From NCBI GenBank assembly GCA_011170285.1, contig DUEE01000014.1, positions 1 to 64,000 of the forward strand: a DNA stretch of 64,000 bases. The letters run 5' to 3'. The position numbers and the translations under genes are program-made. Source of the stretch: Dehalococcoidia bacterium. Its GTDB lineage: Bacteria; Chloroflexota; Dehalococcoidia; Dehalococcoidales; W498. Shown one piece after another: positions 25,986-34,064 of this stretch; the stretch's first letter is position 1, and the number at the start of each line of letters is the position of its first letter. The notes under the pieces were generated by a model. It was given only the letters and a program-made list of their open reading frames with translations, did no database searches and was not told where the DNA came from.

Positions 25986-27060
25986 CTGCCCAGTGAGTCC
26001 CAGGAACCGGGTTCTCGGGGTCACTGTATTTCTTGGCTGCTTCCACCAGCGCTCTTATATTGTCCGCCGGTGCTTCTGGCCAAATATCACAGGCGGGCCA
26101 TAATGCATCAAGACCTTCGCCAATAACTATCTTCGCTTGCTTGTCAATCTCTTCCGGTGTTGACATTGCTATCAATTGGAAGACATCCAAGTTCCCCATA
26201 AGGCGTACACCAGTCCCCTTCGCAATCTCCCTGGATTTCCAGATATGATTCTTTTGCTCTACGGAGATGAATTCAGCCCCGGTTTTAACCATGTATTGCA
26301 TAATGTCATCGGTATCGCCACAGGAATGCAGAATCTTTGGGGAGTCTATTTGGGAAAACAAGTCCTGCAAATGAGGTAATATTAAGTCTTCATAAGTCTT
26401 CGGACTTAATAGCTCAGTGGAGGCCGTCATCTCACGAACACATACATAGTCAGCCCCAGCCTCTCGGAAAAACTTATTCTCCTTAGCCAAGTAGCCAGCC
26501 AGAGCCTCCAGTAACTTATGTACCATGTCTCTATTCTTCAGTACCATTTTAGACAGGTCAACAACAGAGTCTACTGCCCCAGCTACACCGTAGGGTCCCA
26601 AAGTGTAAGCGCCGATTGCTACCTCGTCACCTATTTCCTTTTTCAAAATGCGAATAGCCTCAGCCACTAAAGGTATCCTTCCCGATTTAGATGGGTCTGT
26701 CTTCTTTATTGCCTCAAGGTCTATATCCACCATCTTCTCAGCCAATTCGCGCGATGCGATAGGATAGGTGATTCTCTCTTTCTTCTCCTCGTAAAACCTG
26801 ACTTCGGTGCCTAAGGATTCAGCTTCTACATGGTAATCATAGGGAACCATGGCACACTCAAACCCAGTGGCTCGGTATGTAGCTGCTGACGCCATTGCCA
26901 TTTTATAAGGGTCTCGGTGCAGGTCTCCGAAATACCAGCCAAGACGGTCTACCTCTTCTATCAGTACATTCCCCATACCACTAAAACAGGGGATGCGGTC
27001 TACCTTTTCCTTCCTAAGAAATCGAAGCACTCGTTCTCTAGAATTCAGTTCTGTTGTCAT
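25981..27060 (-). CDS. MtaA/UroD-family corrinoid methyltransferase (second)
   Basis: The 359-residue paralog of the preceding gene starts ELNSRERVLRFLRKEKVDRIPCFSG. Its zinc ligands are in ILHSCGDTDDIMQYM (H-x-C) and WPACDIWPEAP. The C-terminus is extended (KYSDPENPVPGTHWAG). AAGGAG precedes the ATG at 27060. It lies 17 bases downstream of the MtrH-like gene, and the two are likely translated from one transcript. A methyl transfer role with the corrinoid protein at 30.8 kb is inferred; the substrate is unknown. Confidence 0.82.
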   Translation of the reverse strand: MTTELNSRERVLRFLRKEKVDRIPCFSGMGNVLIEEVDRLGWYFGDLHRDPYKMAMASAATYRATGFECAMVPYDYHVEAESLGTEVRFYEEKKERITYPIASRELAEKMVDIDLEAIKKTDPSKSGRIPLVAEAIRILKKEIGDEVAIGAYTLGPYGVAGAVDSVVDLSKMVLKNRDMVHKLLEALAGYLAKENKFFREAGADYVCVREMTASTELLSPKTYEDLILPHLQDLFSQIDSPKILHSCGDTDDIMQYMVKTGAEFISVEQKNHIWKSREIAKGTGVRLMGNLDVFQLIAMSTPEEIDKQAKIVIGEGLDALWPACDIWPEAPADNIRALVEAAKKYSDPENPVPGTHWAG

Positions 27061-27077
27061 ATTATTCCTGCTCCTTC

Positions 27078-28010
27078 TTATTTTGATAATTGCTCTACTA
27101 CATCAGGGAAGAGTAGATTCAAAGGATGACCCTCACTGGGTAAAGCTGCTCCCTCGTCATAAGCCCAGGTGGCAAGCAGGCTGATAGCCGCAGCCACCGC
27201 AGGAAAGACCCGGCTTGAGCCAGTCATGGGACCGTAGAAAATAAAGTCGCTTCCCATAGCAGTTATCGCCTCTATCGCCGCATCCATCGACGGGAAGTGT
27301 CTTTTGCCCTTCTCTTCCGCCGCCTTCAAATACATATAGGTTCCATTAGAGGGGGCGCAGCCCACCGGTAATCCGAATTCCTCCTTAACAAGACGATTAC
27401 CTATCAAGGAGAAAGCGGTGAGCGGTAAGCCCATCACCGCTGTATCCACCAAGATGCTCTCAAAGTTCCCTTTCTCTACCACAGGTAGCAGCTTATGAAG
27501 CGACTTCGGTCTACCTCGAGGACCCATATCCTCTACATCAAACGCCTGAACAACAATATGCTTGATACCCAGTTCCTTGATTTCCGCCACCTGAGCTTCA
27601 ATGTCCTCATCCCAGGGAGTGATGCTGTTATAAAGGAAGCGGTCCTGCAATCCTAGCTCAGCTATATAGCGTGCTGCCTCCACTCTTGGCTTCTGGACCC
27701 ACATGTCTATGGCGAAAGGCATATCGGTAACACTAGTGAAAAAATCCACATAGACCTTCATCTCGTCGGCTTTATTAGCCACCATAGCCACCATGCCAGG
27801 CACACCTGTCTCCTGGGAAAGCCTCTCCATCTCGTGGATCCGCTCCTCAGCTTCCTTTTTGTTGAACTTGCGATCCTTCCTGCTCTCAATAAGTGTGTCT
27901 CCCTTCTGGAACATGCTGCTGATTAGGAGCGGAGCATTCTCTCCTGGCTGCCCACCCACCTTAACGCCACCAATGTTGCAAACCTTTTGTTCTAAACTAT
28001 ATCTATACAT
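27078..28010 (-). CDS. MtrH-like methyl-tetrahydropterin:corrinoid methyltransferase
   Basis: The 310-residue TIM-barrel protein resembles MtrH. It has VCNIGGVKVGGQPGENAPLL, SSMFQKGDTLIESRKDRKFNK, IDMWVQKPRVEAARYI, ITPWDEDIEAQVAEIK and VGCAPSNGTYMYLK. In methanogens MtrH transfers methyl from methyl-tetrahydromethanopterin to the corrinoid of MtrA. Bacterial homologues next to corrinoid proteins are thought to use methyl-tetrahydrofolate. ATG 28010 is chosen (AAAGGAGGTG 8 bases upstream), seven codons inside the longest frame. It would supply the pterin side of the methyl shuttle with its MtaA-like and corrinoid neighbours. Confidence 0.82.
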   Translation of the reverse strand: MYRYSLEQKVCNIGGVKVGGQPGENAPLLISSMFQKGDTLIESRKDRKFNKKEAEERIHEMERLSQETGVPGMVAMVANKADEMKVYVDFFTSVTDMPFAIDMWVQKPRVEAARYIAELGLQDRFLYNSITPWDEDIEAQVAEIKELGIKHIVVQAFDVEDMGPRGRPKSLHKLLPVVEKGNFESILVDTAVMGLPLTAFSLIGNRLVKEEFGLPVGCAPSNGTYMYLKAAEEKGKRHFPSMDAAIEAITAMGSDFIFYGPMTGSSRVFPAVAAAISLLATWAYDEGAALPSEGHPLNLLFPDVVEQLSK

Positions 28011-28073
28011 TTGGTATACACCTCCTTTCACAAGCCATACCTAAAAGCTAGTAATACACCTCCTTTCTCAGGC

Positions 28074-30038
28074 TTACTTCGATGCCTTCTCAGGGAGAAG
28101 ATGCTTTAAGTGAGGGAACTCATCCTTCATATGAGGAAGCCACATAGCCTTACTAAAAACCTTATCAAAATCTGTCTCCACGGTTAATTCTATATATTCC
28201 ACCTGTCTTGCAATTTCGTCGGCTTCTTTCCTCTTGTCCACATCTAGCAGAGCTACCCGCGCTCCATCACCGGCGGCATTACCTACTGAATAGACATTCT
28301 CCAGATCACAATCGGGAAACATTCCAAGAACGGCAGCCGATTCCTTGTCAATGAAACTGCCGAAGGCTCCAGCCAGAATGACCTTATCCACTTTTTCTAT
28401 ACCTAGGTGACGCATCATCAGCTTGGCGCCGGAGTACATAGCTCCTTTAGCTAGCTGGATATTCCTGACATCCTCCTGGCAAGCTACAATATCCTGCCCA
28501 ATAGAGGTTTCATTCGCCCAGGCAACTACGAACTCAGGACCCTGCTCAGTAACACGCGCACGAGGAGTGTCCAAATCCTTGTTAAAACGCCCAGTGTGGT
28601 TGATAATACCCGCCAGGAACAATTGGGGCACAACATCAATTATTGCCGAGCCACAGATACCATTAGCTCCCAGGCTGTCCTCACATTCCGTATTCCACTC
28701 CTCTCTACCGATAACCTTGAACTGCGCCTCCTTAGTCTTTGGGTCTATCTTTATCTTCTCAATAGCCCCCGGAGCGGCCCGACAACCAAACCTTATCTCA
28801 GCTCCCTCAAACGCCGGTCCAGTGGCACAGGAGGAAGAGATAAGCTTATCCCGGTTGCCCAAGATTAACTCACCATTAGTGCCGATATCAATGACAAGTT
28901 CCATAGAATCCTGTTCATAGGGTCTCTCGGCAAGTAGCACCCCCACATTATCCGCCCCGACAAATCCTGCCTCTATGGGAAGTATATGAACATAAGCCCC
29001 CGGTGCTATCTTGAGTCCCAGGTCTCTAGTCTTTATATCTACAGAGCGGTGTCGTGCCGGCGGGAAGGGAGCCATGCCGATGTACTTAGTATCAAGAGCC
29101 ATAAGGAGATGGTGCATACAAGTATTGCCGACAGCGGTCATGTCAACGATATCACGTCGCTTGATGCCGGCTTGAGAGGCAGCTCTTCCGCAGACTTCAT
29201 TGAGACCCTTGACAATCTCCCGGCACATTATCTCGGCGCCGTCTTTGTGGGTCATATTATAGGTGATACGGGACATTACATCTTCGCCGTAAATTACTTG
29301 CGGATTCATCATGGATTCGGTGGCTACCACCTCGCCACTAGTCATCTCACAGAGGTAAGCAGCTACGGTGGTGGTGCCTATATCTATGGCTATACCATAA
29401 CTCTTTTCTACACGCCCGGGCTCAATCAAGATAATCTCTTTATCCATCCATACCGATACGGTTACCTTCCAGTCGCCCTCACGCACTACTTCCTGTTCAG
29501 TCAGCAGCACCTGATAATCAAGGTTGAGGTCTTTCAAGCCATACTGTTTAGTAAGTTCCGCATGCATGCGCTCAAAGTCGCCCAGCGTGTCCTCCAAGGT
29601 AGCTTTCTTTAGCTCCACATAGTATTTCTTCACCGCTGGGTTTGGCACAAGCCATGGTATCTCCCTGGCTGCTTTGCGTACCACCTGCTTTTTCACCCGG
29701 CTCTCCTCAGGGACGAAGACCATAACATCACCCTGAAGCCAAGCCTGACAAGCCAGACGGTAACCTTCTTTCGCCTCGTGAGAAGTGACAAACTTTTTCT
29801 CCGCTTCAGTTAGCGGAGAAAGATTGCTCTTTTTTGAGTCAATATGGTATTTCTCGAAGAACCCTTCTTCAATTCTAACCTTACACTTGCCGCAGGTAGC
29901 CTTTTCACCGCAAACGCCCTCTATGTCCACACCCAGCGCTACCGAAGCCTCCTTGAGATTTATCCCTGCATCCACCTCCCCTCTACGACCCGACGGTAGA
30001 AAGATAACTTTGTGCTTTTTGTTTTCCTTTTCTGGCAT
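28074..30038 (-). CDS. RamA-like reductive activator of corrinoid proteins (2Fe-2S + ASKHA domain)
   Basis: The 654-residue protein has an N-terminal plant-type [2Fe-2S] domain with Cys43, Cys49, Cys52 and Cys97 (GVCGEKATCGKC...RLAC). A linker with KKYYVEL and a C-terminal ASKHA (actin-like) domain of the DUF4445 type follow, beginning YGIAIDIGTTTVAAYL and continuing VIDIGTNGELILGN, SSSCATGPAFEGAEIR and ILAGAFGSFID. Proteins of this layout use ATP and low-potential electrons to reduce inactive Co(II) corrinoid back to Co(I). This fits the corrinoid methyltransferases around it. AAAGGAG precedes the ATG. Confidence 0.88.
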   Translation of the reverse strand: MPEKENKKHKVIFLPSGRRGEVDAGINLKEASVALGVDIEGVCGEKATCGKCKVRIEEGFFEKYHIDSKKSNLSPLTEAEKKFVTSHEAKEGYRLACQAWLQGDVMVFVPEESRVKKQVVRKAAREIPWLVPNPAVKKYYVELKKATLEDTLGDFERMHAELTKQYGLKDLNLDYQVLLTEQEVVREGDWKVTVSVWMDKEIILIEPGRVEKSYGIAIDIGTTTVAAYLCEMTSGEVVATESMMNPQVIYGEDVMSRITYNMTHKDGAEIMCREIVKGLNEVCGRAASQAGIKRRDIVDMTAVGNTCMHHLLMALDTKYIGMAPFPPARHRSVDIKTRDLGLKIAPGAYVHILPIEAGFVGADNVGVLLAERPYEQDSMELVIDIGTNGELILGNRDKLISSSCATGPAFEGAEIRFGCRAAPGAIEKIKIDPKTKEAQFKVIGREEWNTECEDSLGANGICGSAIIDVVPQLFLAGIINHTGRFNKDLDTPRARVTEQGPEFVVAWANETSIGQDIVACQEDVRNIQLAKGAMYSGAKLMMRHLGIEKVDKVILAGAFGSFIDKESAAVLGMFPDCDLENVYSVGNAAGDGARVALLDVDKRKEADEIARQVEYIELTVETDFDKVFSKAMWLPHMKDEFPHLKHLLPEKASK

Positions 30039-30075
30039 AATTCATCTCCTTTCTCCTTACATACTTGGTTGCGCC

Positions 30076-30402
30076 TTACTTGAGAGTATGCATACTATCG
30101 AACATCACCACCACATCACAAGGCAGTGCTAGCTCACACGCTGCCTCAGCCGCCTTAAGAATAGCCATGGGAACGGGGCATGCAGTATGCAAATGACAGT
30201 CTCCCGCCAATTTGTAAACCACAGTGTCCGCATGCTTTTTAAATATATCCCCCATCTCTATCTCAGGCAGAGCGTTACCCATCTCAGCGACCATCGGACA
30301 ATCGGTATTAATTTTGACCTTACACTTTTTCTTGTCAACTTTCTCAACGTCTATTTTGGCGATAAAACCACAGATACCTGACTTAACAATTAAACTAGTC
30401 AT
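30076..30402 (-). CDS. DUF6951-like small protein
   Basis: The 108-residue protein has conserved-looking cysteines in VKSGICGF, NTDCPMVAEMG, GDCHLHTACPVPMAILKAAE and LALPCDVVV. I recall this pattern (SGxCGF near the start, C.VP.AILKA.E and ALP.DV at the end) as DUF6951, found beside corrinoid methyltransferase genes of anaerobes; the name is from memory. Five or six cysteines could bind a metal or an Fe-S cluster. It lies 37 bases upstream of the RamA-like gene on the same strand, with AGGAG before the ATG. Its role may be in corrinoid or methyl-group handling, by context only. Confidence 0.6.
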   Translation of the reverse strand: MTSLIVKSGICGFIAKIDVEKVDKKKCKVKINTDCPMVAEMGNALPEIEMGDIFKKHADTVVYKLAGDCHLHTACPVPMAILKAAEAACELALPCDVVVMFDSMHTLK

Positions 30403-30502
30403 CTATACTCCTATCCTCTTACTCTAGCCCCCATCAACTTCAATAGAACTATGTACTACTCCCAACTGGCAGGAGGCAAAACAACCTACCAAATTCTGCT
30501 GA

Positions 30503-30682
30503 TTAGTCATACCAGCCGAAGTCATTGATTGCCTTGGTCATCATGTGAATATTATACAGAATCGAGTTGGGTAGCGACCCGCAGCTACTCTCTAAGAAAG
30601 AGCCTCTTGCATCCTTTTGCCCAATCTCGATACATTTTATACTAATTTCATAGATTTCATCGGGGGAAAACTTGCTAATACT
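30503..30682 (-). pseudogene. C-terminal relic of a UroD-family methyltransferase
   Basis: A 59-codon frame with no start reads SISKFSPDEIYEISIKCIEI, GQKDARGSFLESSCGSLP and NIHMMTKAINDFGWYD, ending in TAA (30505-30503). The spacing of the SPDEIYE, CGSLP and NIxMMxKAxxxFGWYD elements matches the C-terminal end of the UroD/MtaA family. An in-frame stop lies directly upstream. It occupies most of the gap between the DUF6951-like and corrinoid protein genes and is a different subfamily from the relic at 25.9 kb. Confidence 0.55.
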
Positions 30683-30830
30683 CTAAAAAGATGATGGACA
30701 ATGGGCATCTATCATTTTCATTAAGTGGGGAGCTACTTGATACATCATTTTATCCTGTCTTATTTCCCCACTTTTCCCGTCTCATTATTTAGGGCTCCAT
30801 TACCTAGCACCTCAGTATCCTGTGAGGGCA

Positions 30831-31514
30831 TTATTTCTTGCTCATCTCCTCTTCCTTCAGCATCTTAAGCAGTCCCATTGCTTCATCAACCGCAGTCCCA
30901 GCACTTTCAGCGTAGCCGTCAGCGCCGTATTTATCAGCAACCTCCGGGTTTATTGGAGCGCCACCTATCATGATGCGGATATTGGGATTTCTCGCCCTTA
31001 GCTTCTTTATCACTACCGGCATACCCAGCATACTGGTCGTCATCATTGCCGAGAGAGCCACCACATCAGAATCAGTCTTCATCTGCTCCTCAACAAACTT
31101 ATCTAACGGTACATCCTTTCCCAGGTCATAGACATTCCAACCAGCCACATCAAACATCATCTTGACCAGGTTTTTACCAATATCGTGGACATCGCCCTCA
31201 ACTACACCGATAACTAGAGAGCCTTTCACCTCGGATTTTCTCCCCGAGGCTAAGACGGCTGGTCTCAGCAAACCAAGCCCAGCATACATAGCATCGGAAC
31301 ACATCAAGAGCTCGGGAACAAAGTATTCCTTATTATTGTAGGCATCGCCGGCCTTCTGCATTCCAGTAGCCAGTCCTTCCATAATCGCCACGAAGGGGTC
31401 CACACCCTCATCCAGAGAAGCCTGGGACCACTTCACGGCATCGTCTTCTTCAAAGTTATATACTGCATCATCTAGCGCTTTCAGAATCTCTTTGGTTCTC
31501 TCTTCTGTTGCCAT
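30831..31514 (-). CDS. corrinoid protein, MtaC/MtbC family (first)
   Basis: The 227-residue protein has the two-part methionine-synthase-like layout. A helical cap (residues 1-95) with MEGLATGMQKAGDAYNNKEYFVPELL is followed by a B12-binding Rossmann domain with DVHDIGKN, whose His110 would be the lower axial cobalt ligand, then LSAMMTTSMLGM and MIGGAPINPEVADKYGADGYA. It carries the methyl group between the substrate-specific methyltransferases and the pterin- or thiol-dependent ones. ATG 31514 is chosen because AAAGGAG lies at good spacing; the 21-codon longer frame has none. A consensus promoter about 250 bases upstream implies a long leader. Confidence 0.9.
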   Translation of the reverse strand: MATEERTKEILKALDDAVYNFEEDDAVKWSQASLDEGVDPFVAIMEGLATGMQKAGDAYNNKEYFVPELLMCSDAMYAGLGLLRPAVLASGRKSEVKGSLVIGVVEGDVHDIGKNLVKMMFDVAGWNVYDLGKDVPLDKFVEEQMKTDSDVVALSAMMTTSMLGMPVVIKKLRARNPNIRIMIGGAPINPEVADKYGADGYAESAGTAVDEAMGLLKMLKEEEMSKK

Positions 31515-31768
31515 ACTTGTTCTCCTTTCTTGATTAAAAATATAATACTTTATCAGGTGGATAGTAATTTCTCTCACTTTAAGCTTTTTTATTATCTAGA
31601 TATAGCTGTCATCACCTCTCTTTCCGCTACTCAGCTTCATTGCCTAGGCGGCAATTTTTTGCAACAAAACGCAACCGCCCTCACCAAACAATGAGGACAC
31701 CATTTATTTATAGGCTATACTTTCGTCTTGCCGCTCTAGCGTTATATCTAATTAGGTAACCAATCTCC
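31515..31768 (-). promoter_or_regulatory. long 5' leader of the first corrinoid protein gene
   Basis: From the predicted start near 31768 to the ATG there are about 254 bases without a gene. The leader holds a GC stem (GGCGG/CCGCC) around a TTGC/GCAA inner stem in the 31645-31680 region. I do not see the conserved boxes of the cobalamin or tetrahydrofolate riboswitches. A regulatory RNA is possible but not shown. Confidence 0.3.
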
Positions 31769-31774
31769 TAATAG

Positions 31775-31804
31775 AATATACAACAGGCATATTCTTGTTG
31801 TCAA
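31775..31804 (-). promoter_or_regulatory. promoter of the first corrinoid protein operon
   Basis: On the minus strand a perfect -35 TTGACA (31804-31799), an 18-bp spacer and -10 TATATT (31780-31775) lie in the gap upstream of the corrinoid gene. This would drive the genes running from 31.5 to about 24.7 kb. Confidence 0.5.
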
Positions 31805-31872
31805 GAAAACATTCTGAGATTATTTCGCCATTCTTCACAGATATTAAGATATTTCTAGCCGAAAACCCAGAA

Positions 31873-32907
31873 TCATACCTTAAGTTTAAAGTTTTTAGCC
31901 TCTTCGGCAAGGACTTTTATGTTATTGAGCGGCATTAATGCTTCCAAACCACAGCAAGGCTCAAGCATAGTTATACCAGCCTCGAGCGCTTTCTTAGCAA
32001 CGGCTCTTACCTCGTCAACAGTACCATGGGTTAGCACCCCTTTTGAATCAACATTACCTAAGATTTTGACCTTACCTACGATTGGCTTGATACGAGCGAT
32101 ATCAACACTTGGCTTGATACTTATTGCATCAAAGCCAATATCAACGATTTCTGGTATAAATGGCTCGACATCCCCACAGAGATGTAGGATTCTTATTCCC
32201 TCTAGACTGTCGGCAATTCTTTTCAGGGCTGGCTTAATGTATTTTCTAAAAGTGGCGAGACCTATTATGTCAGGCGTCCCCAAGGGCTCACCAAGTGATA
32301 CTATATCTGAGCCAGCCCGATATTGGGCTTTAGCATACTGTATGATGGCTTCGGTAGCAAAATCAATGAACTTTTTAGCATTTTCCGGCTTCTTTATGCC
32401 CCACCCCATAAATTTAGTTGGTCCAGCTAACTCACTAGCCAGCGAATACGGACCAAAGATAAAGCTTGTTACCGGAAGAAAATCTCCCACTTGTTTTCTC
32501 ACCAGACCAATGGCTTCCATTATGACTGGAATTCTGTCTGTTTTCAGAAAATCATCTGGCATTTTCAGCTGTTCAGGGCTATCATACGCAGGTTTAATCG
32601 CGGCTGGTTTAAGGTCATTACGCTCATAGAATTTAATTCCACAGCCCAAAGCTTCAGGCAATATACTGAATTCGTGTCCAATGTTCACATTGCCCAGTCC
32701 AGTTATCTCCTGACTAGCAATAGCCAGTTTTGCCATCTTTTCAGGGTCTTGGAAAGCTTCGGGCCAGTATATTCCAGTAGCTTCTTGTATCTCTACTGTA
32801 ACATTTCCCCCACAAGCCCCAATACAGGTTGCCGGTACTTCATCAACCTCCCCTCCCAATAATGCAGCTAAGACCCTTCGTTTTGGAGTAAACTTCAATA
32901 TTTTCAT
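31873..32907 (-). CDS. MtaA/UroD-family corrinoid methyltransferase (third)
   Basis: The 344-residue UroD-fold protein is more distant from the two paralogs at 24.7-27.1 kb. It opens KFTPKRRVLAALLGGEVDEVPATCIGA and keeps the zinc site as HLC in IRILHLCGDVEPFIPE and a Cys in MLEPCCGLEALMP. It also has IFGPYSLASELAG. GGGAGG ends one base before ATG 32907, too close for a normal ribosome site. Initiation at the TTG 12 bases inside (residue 5) is possible. It is 11 bases downstream of the CobW-type gene on the same strand, so the two are probably cotranscribed. Confidence 0.78.
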   Translation of the reverse strand: MKILKFTPKRRVLAALLGGEVDEVPATCIGACGGNVTVEIQEATGIYWPEAFQDPEKMAKLAIASQEITGLGNVNIGHEFSILPEALGCGIKFYERNDLKPAAIKPAYDSPEQLKMPDDFLKTDRIPVIMEAIGLVRKQVGDFLPVTSFIFGPYSLASELAGPTKFMGWGIKKPENAKKFIDFATEAIIQYAKAQYRAGSDIVSLGEPLGTPDIIGLATFRKYIKPALKRIADSLEGIRILHLCGDVEPFIPEIVDIGFDAISIKPSVDIARIKPIVGKVKILGNVDSKGVLTHGTVDEVRAVAKKALEAGITMLEPCCGLEALMPLNNIKVLAEEAKNFKLKV

Positions 32908-32918
32908 ACCTCCCAAAT

Positions 32919-33965
32919 TTATTCAGATTTTCCCCACCTTTCTTCAATTTTTACACCATATCTCGGAGCCACTTGTTGCATTGCTCCGATTATCATGCTG
33001 TACAGAACATCCTCGGGTAACTTACTGGCTATCGCGTCAACCACGAGCCTGCCACCACTAAGGTTCTCCATATCGCCAGCGAAATCGACTTCTTGGTACA
33101 AGCTGACTAAACTGGCTTTAAGGAAGAAGTTCTCATCGCTGATGATTGCCTTTATATGATTTATCTCTCCTTCTAGGCTGGTCACCTTTTCGGCTATCCC
33201 CATTAACAGATGACTCAGGAAGTCCTTGACCTCAGATAGGCTAAGAGAGCGCTCGACCTCAATGGCGTACCGCTCTCCTCGCTCTCCTATTTCAGTCAAC
33301 GACCTGACAAAAGTCTTAAACACAGTCATGGTCACCACGGGAAGAAATTCATGCCTTCCCTGAAGCACTACACTTGATAATTCATCTAAACCCATCCCCG
33401 TTTTTGCCGACATCATGATTAATCTTGCCCTGGGATTGACGTGCTGAATGATGGTTCGTATCGCCGGGAGTTGGTCCGGCACCACCATGTCCATCTTATT
33501 TATCACCACTACCTCCGCATCCTCTATTTGACGGGACTCAGGAAAGGGTAACTCTTCAACATGTCCTTGATAGGATAAAAGCCGCGGCGCATCAACGAGT
33601 ATTATTACCGGCGCCAAGTCCACTGTCTCACCAAACTTTTTCTCGAAGGCGTCATACAGGTTTGAGGGTAGGAAATAAGCTACCGGCTCAATGAACAGCA
33701 CATCCGGGACGAACCTCTCGGTTATGGTATCAATGATGTAACCAAGGTGGTCCAGGTAAAAGCAAATGCATCCACCTGTAATTTCCTCAGCCTCAAAGCC
33801 AAGACGTCTAATCATCTCTCCGTCAACATTGATTGCCCCCTTGTCATTGGATATTATCGCCACCTGCTTCCCCTCCTGGCTTACCTTTTTGCCCAATTCC
33901 ATAATAGTAGTAGTCTTCCCCACGCCGTAAAAGCCACCTATGCTGGCAAACCTTACTTTCTTCAT
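32919..33965 (-). CDS. CobW/HypB-like G3E-family GTPase
   Basis: The 348-residue protein has the P-loop GGFYGVGKTTT, a metal-motif-like GGCICFYLDHL (CxCF rather than the family's usual CxCC), the switch region FIEPV and the NKMD specificity motif, then a helical C-terminus ending YSMIIGAMQQVAPRYGVKIEE. G3E GTPases insert metals or load cofactors. Near corrinoid methyltransferases it may help deliver zinc to the MtaA-like enzymes or assemble a corrinoid protein. ATG 33965 is chosen, with GGGAG at 7-base spacing; the longer frame to 33989 lacks a site. Confidence 0.75.
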   Translation of the reverse strand: MKKVRFASIGGFYGVGKTTTIMELGKKVSQEGKQVAIISNDKGAINVDGEMIRRLGFEAEEITGGCICFYLDHLGYIIDTITERFVPDVLFIEPVAYFLPSNLYDAFEKKFGETVDLAPVIILVDAPRLLSYQGHVEELPFPESRQIEDAEVVVINKMDMVVPDQLPAIRTIIQHVNPRARLIMMSAKTGMGLDELSSVVLQGRHEFLPVVTMTVFKTFVRSLTEIGERGERYAIEVERSLSLSEVKDFLSHLLMGIAEKVTSLEGEINHIKAIISDENFFLKASLVSLYQEVDFAGDMENLSGGRLVVDAIASKLPEDVLYSMIIGAMQQVAPRYGVKIEERWGKSE

Positions 33966-34064
33966 TGCTATGCTCCCATTAAAAGTCATTTTTGGCTGCT
34001 CTAATATATCTTAATTTCCAAAACTTGCCTAGCCCTTGCTACCGCTGCCATAATTGTATCCTTA

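Noticed and set aside
31515-31768. Cobalamin riboswitch in front of the corrinoid protein gene
   Set aside because: The conserved B12-box and flanking core sequences were not found by eye; kept only as an unclassified leader.
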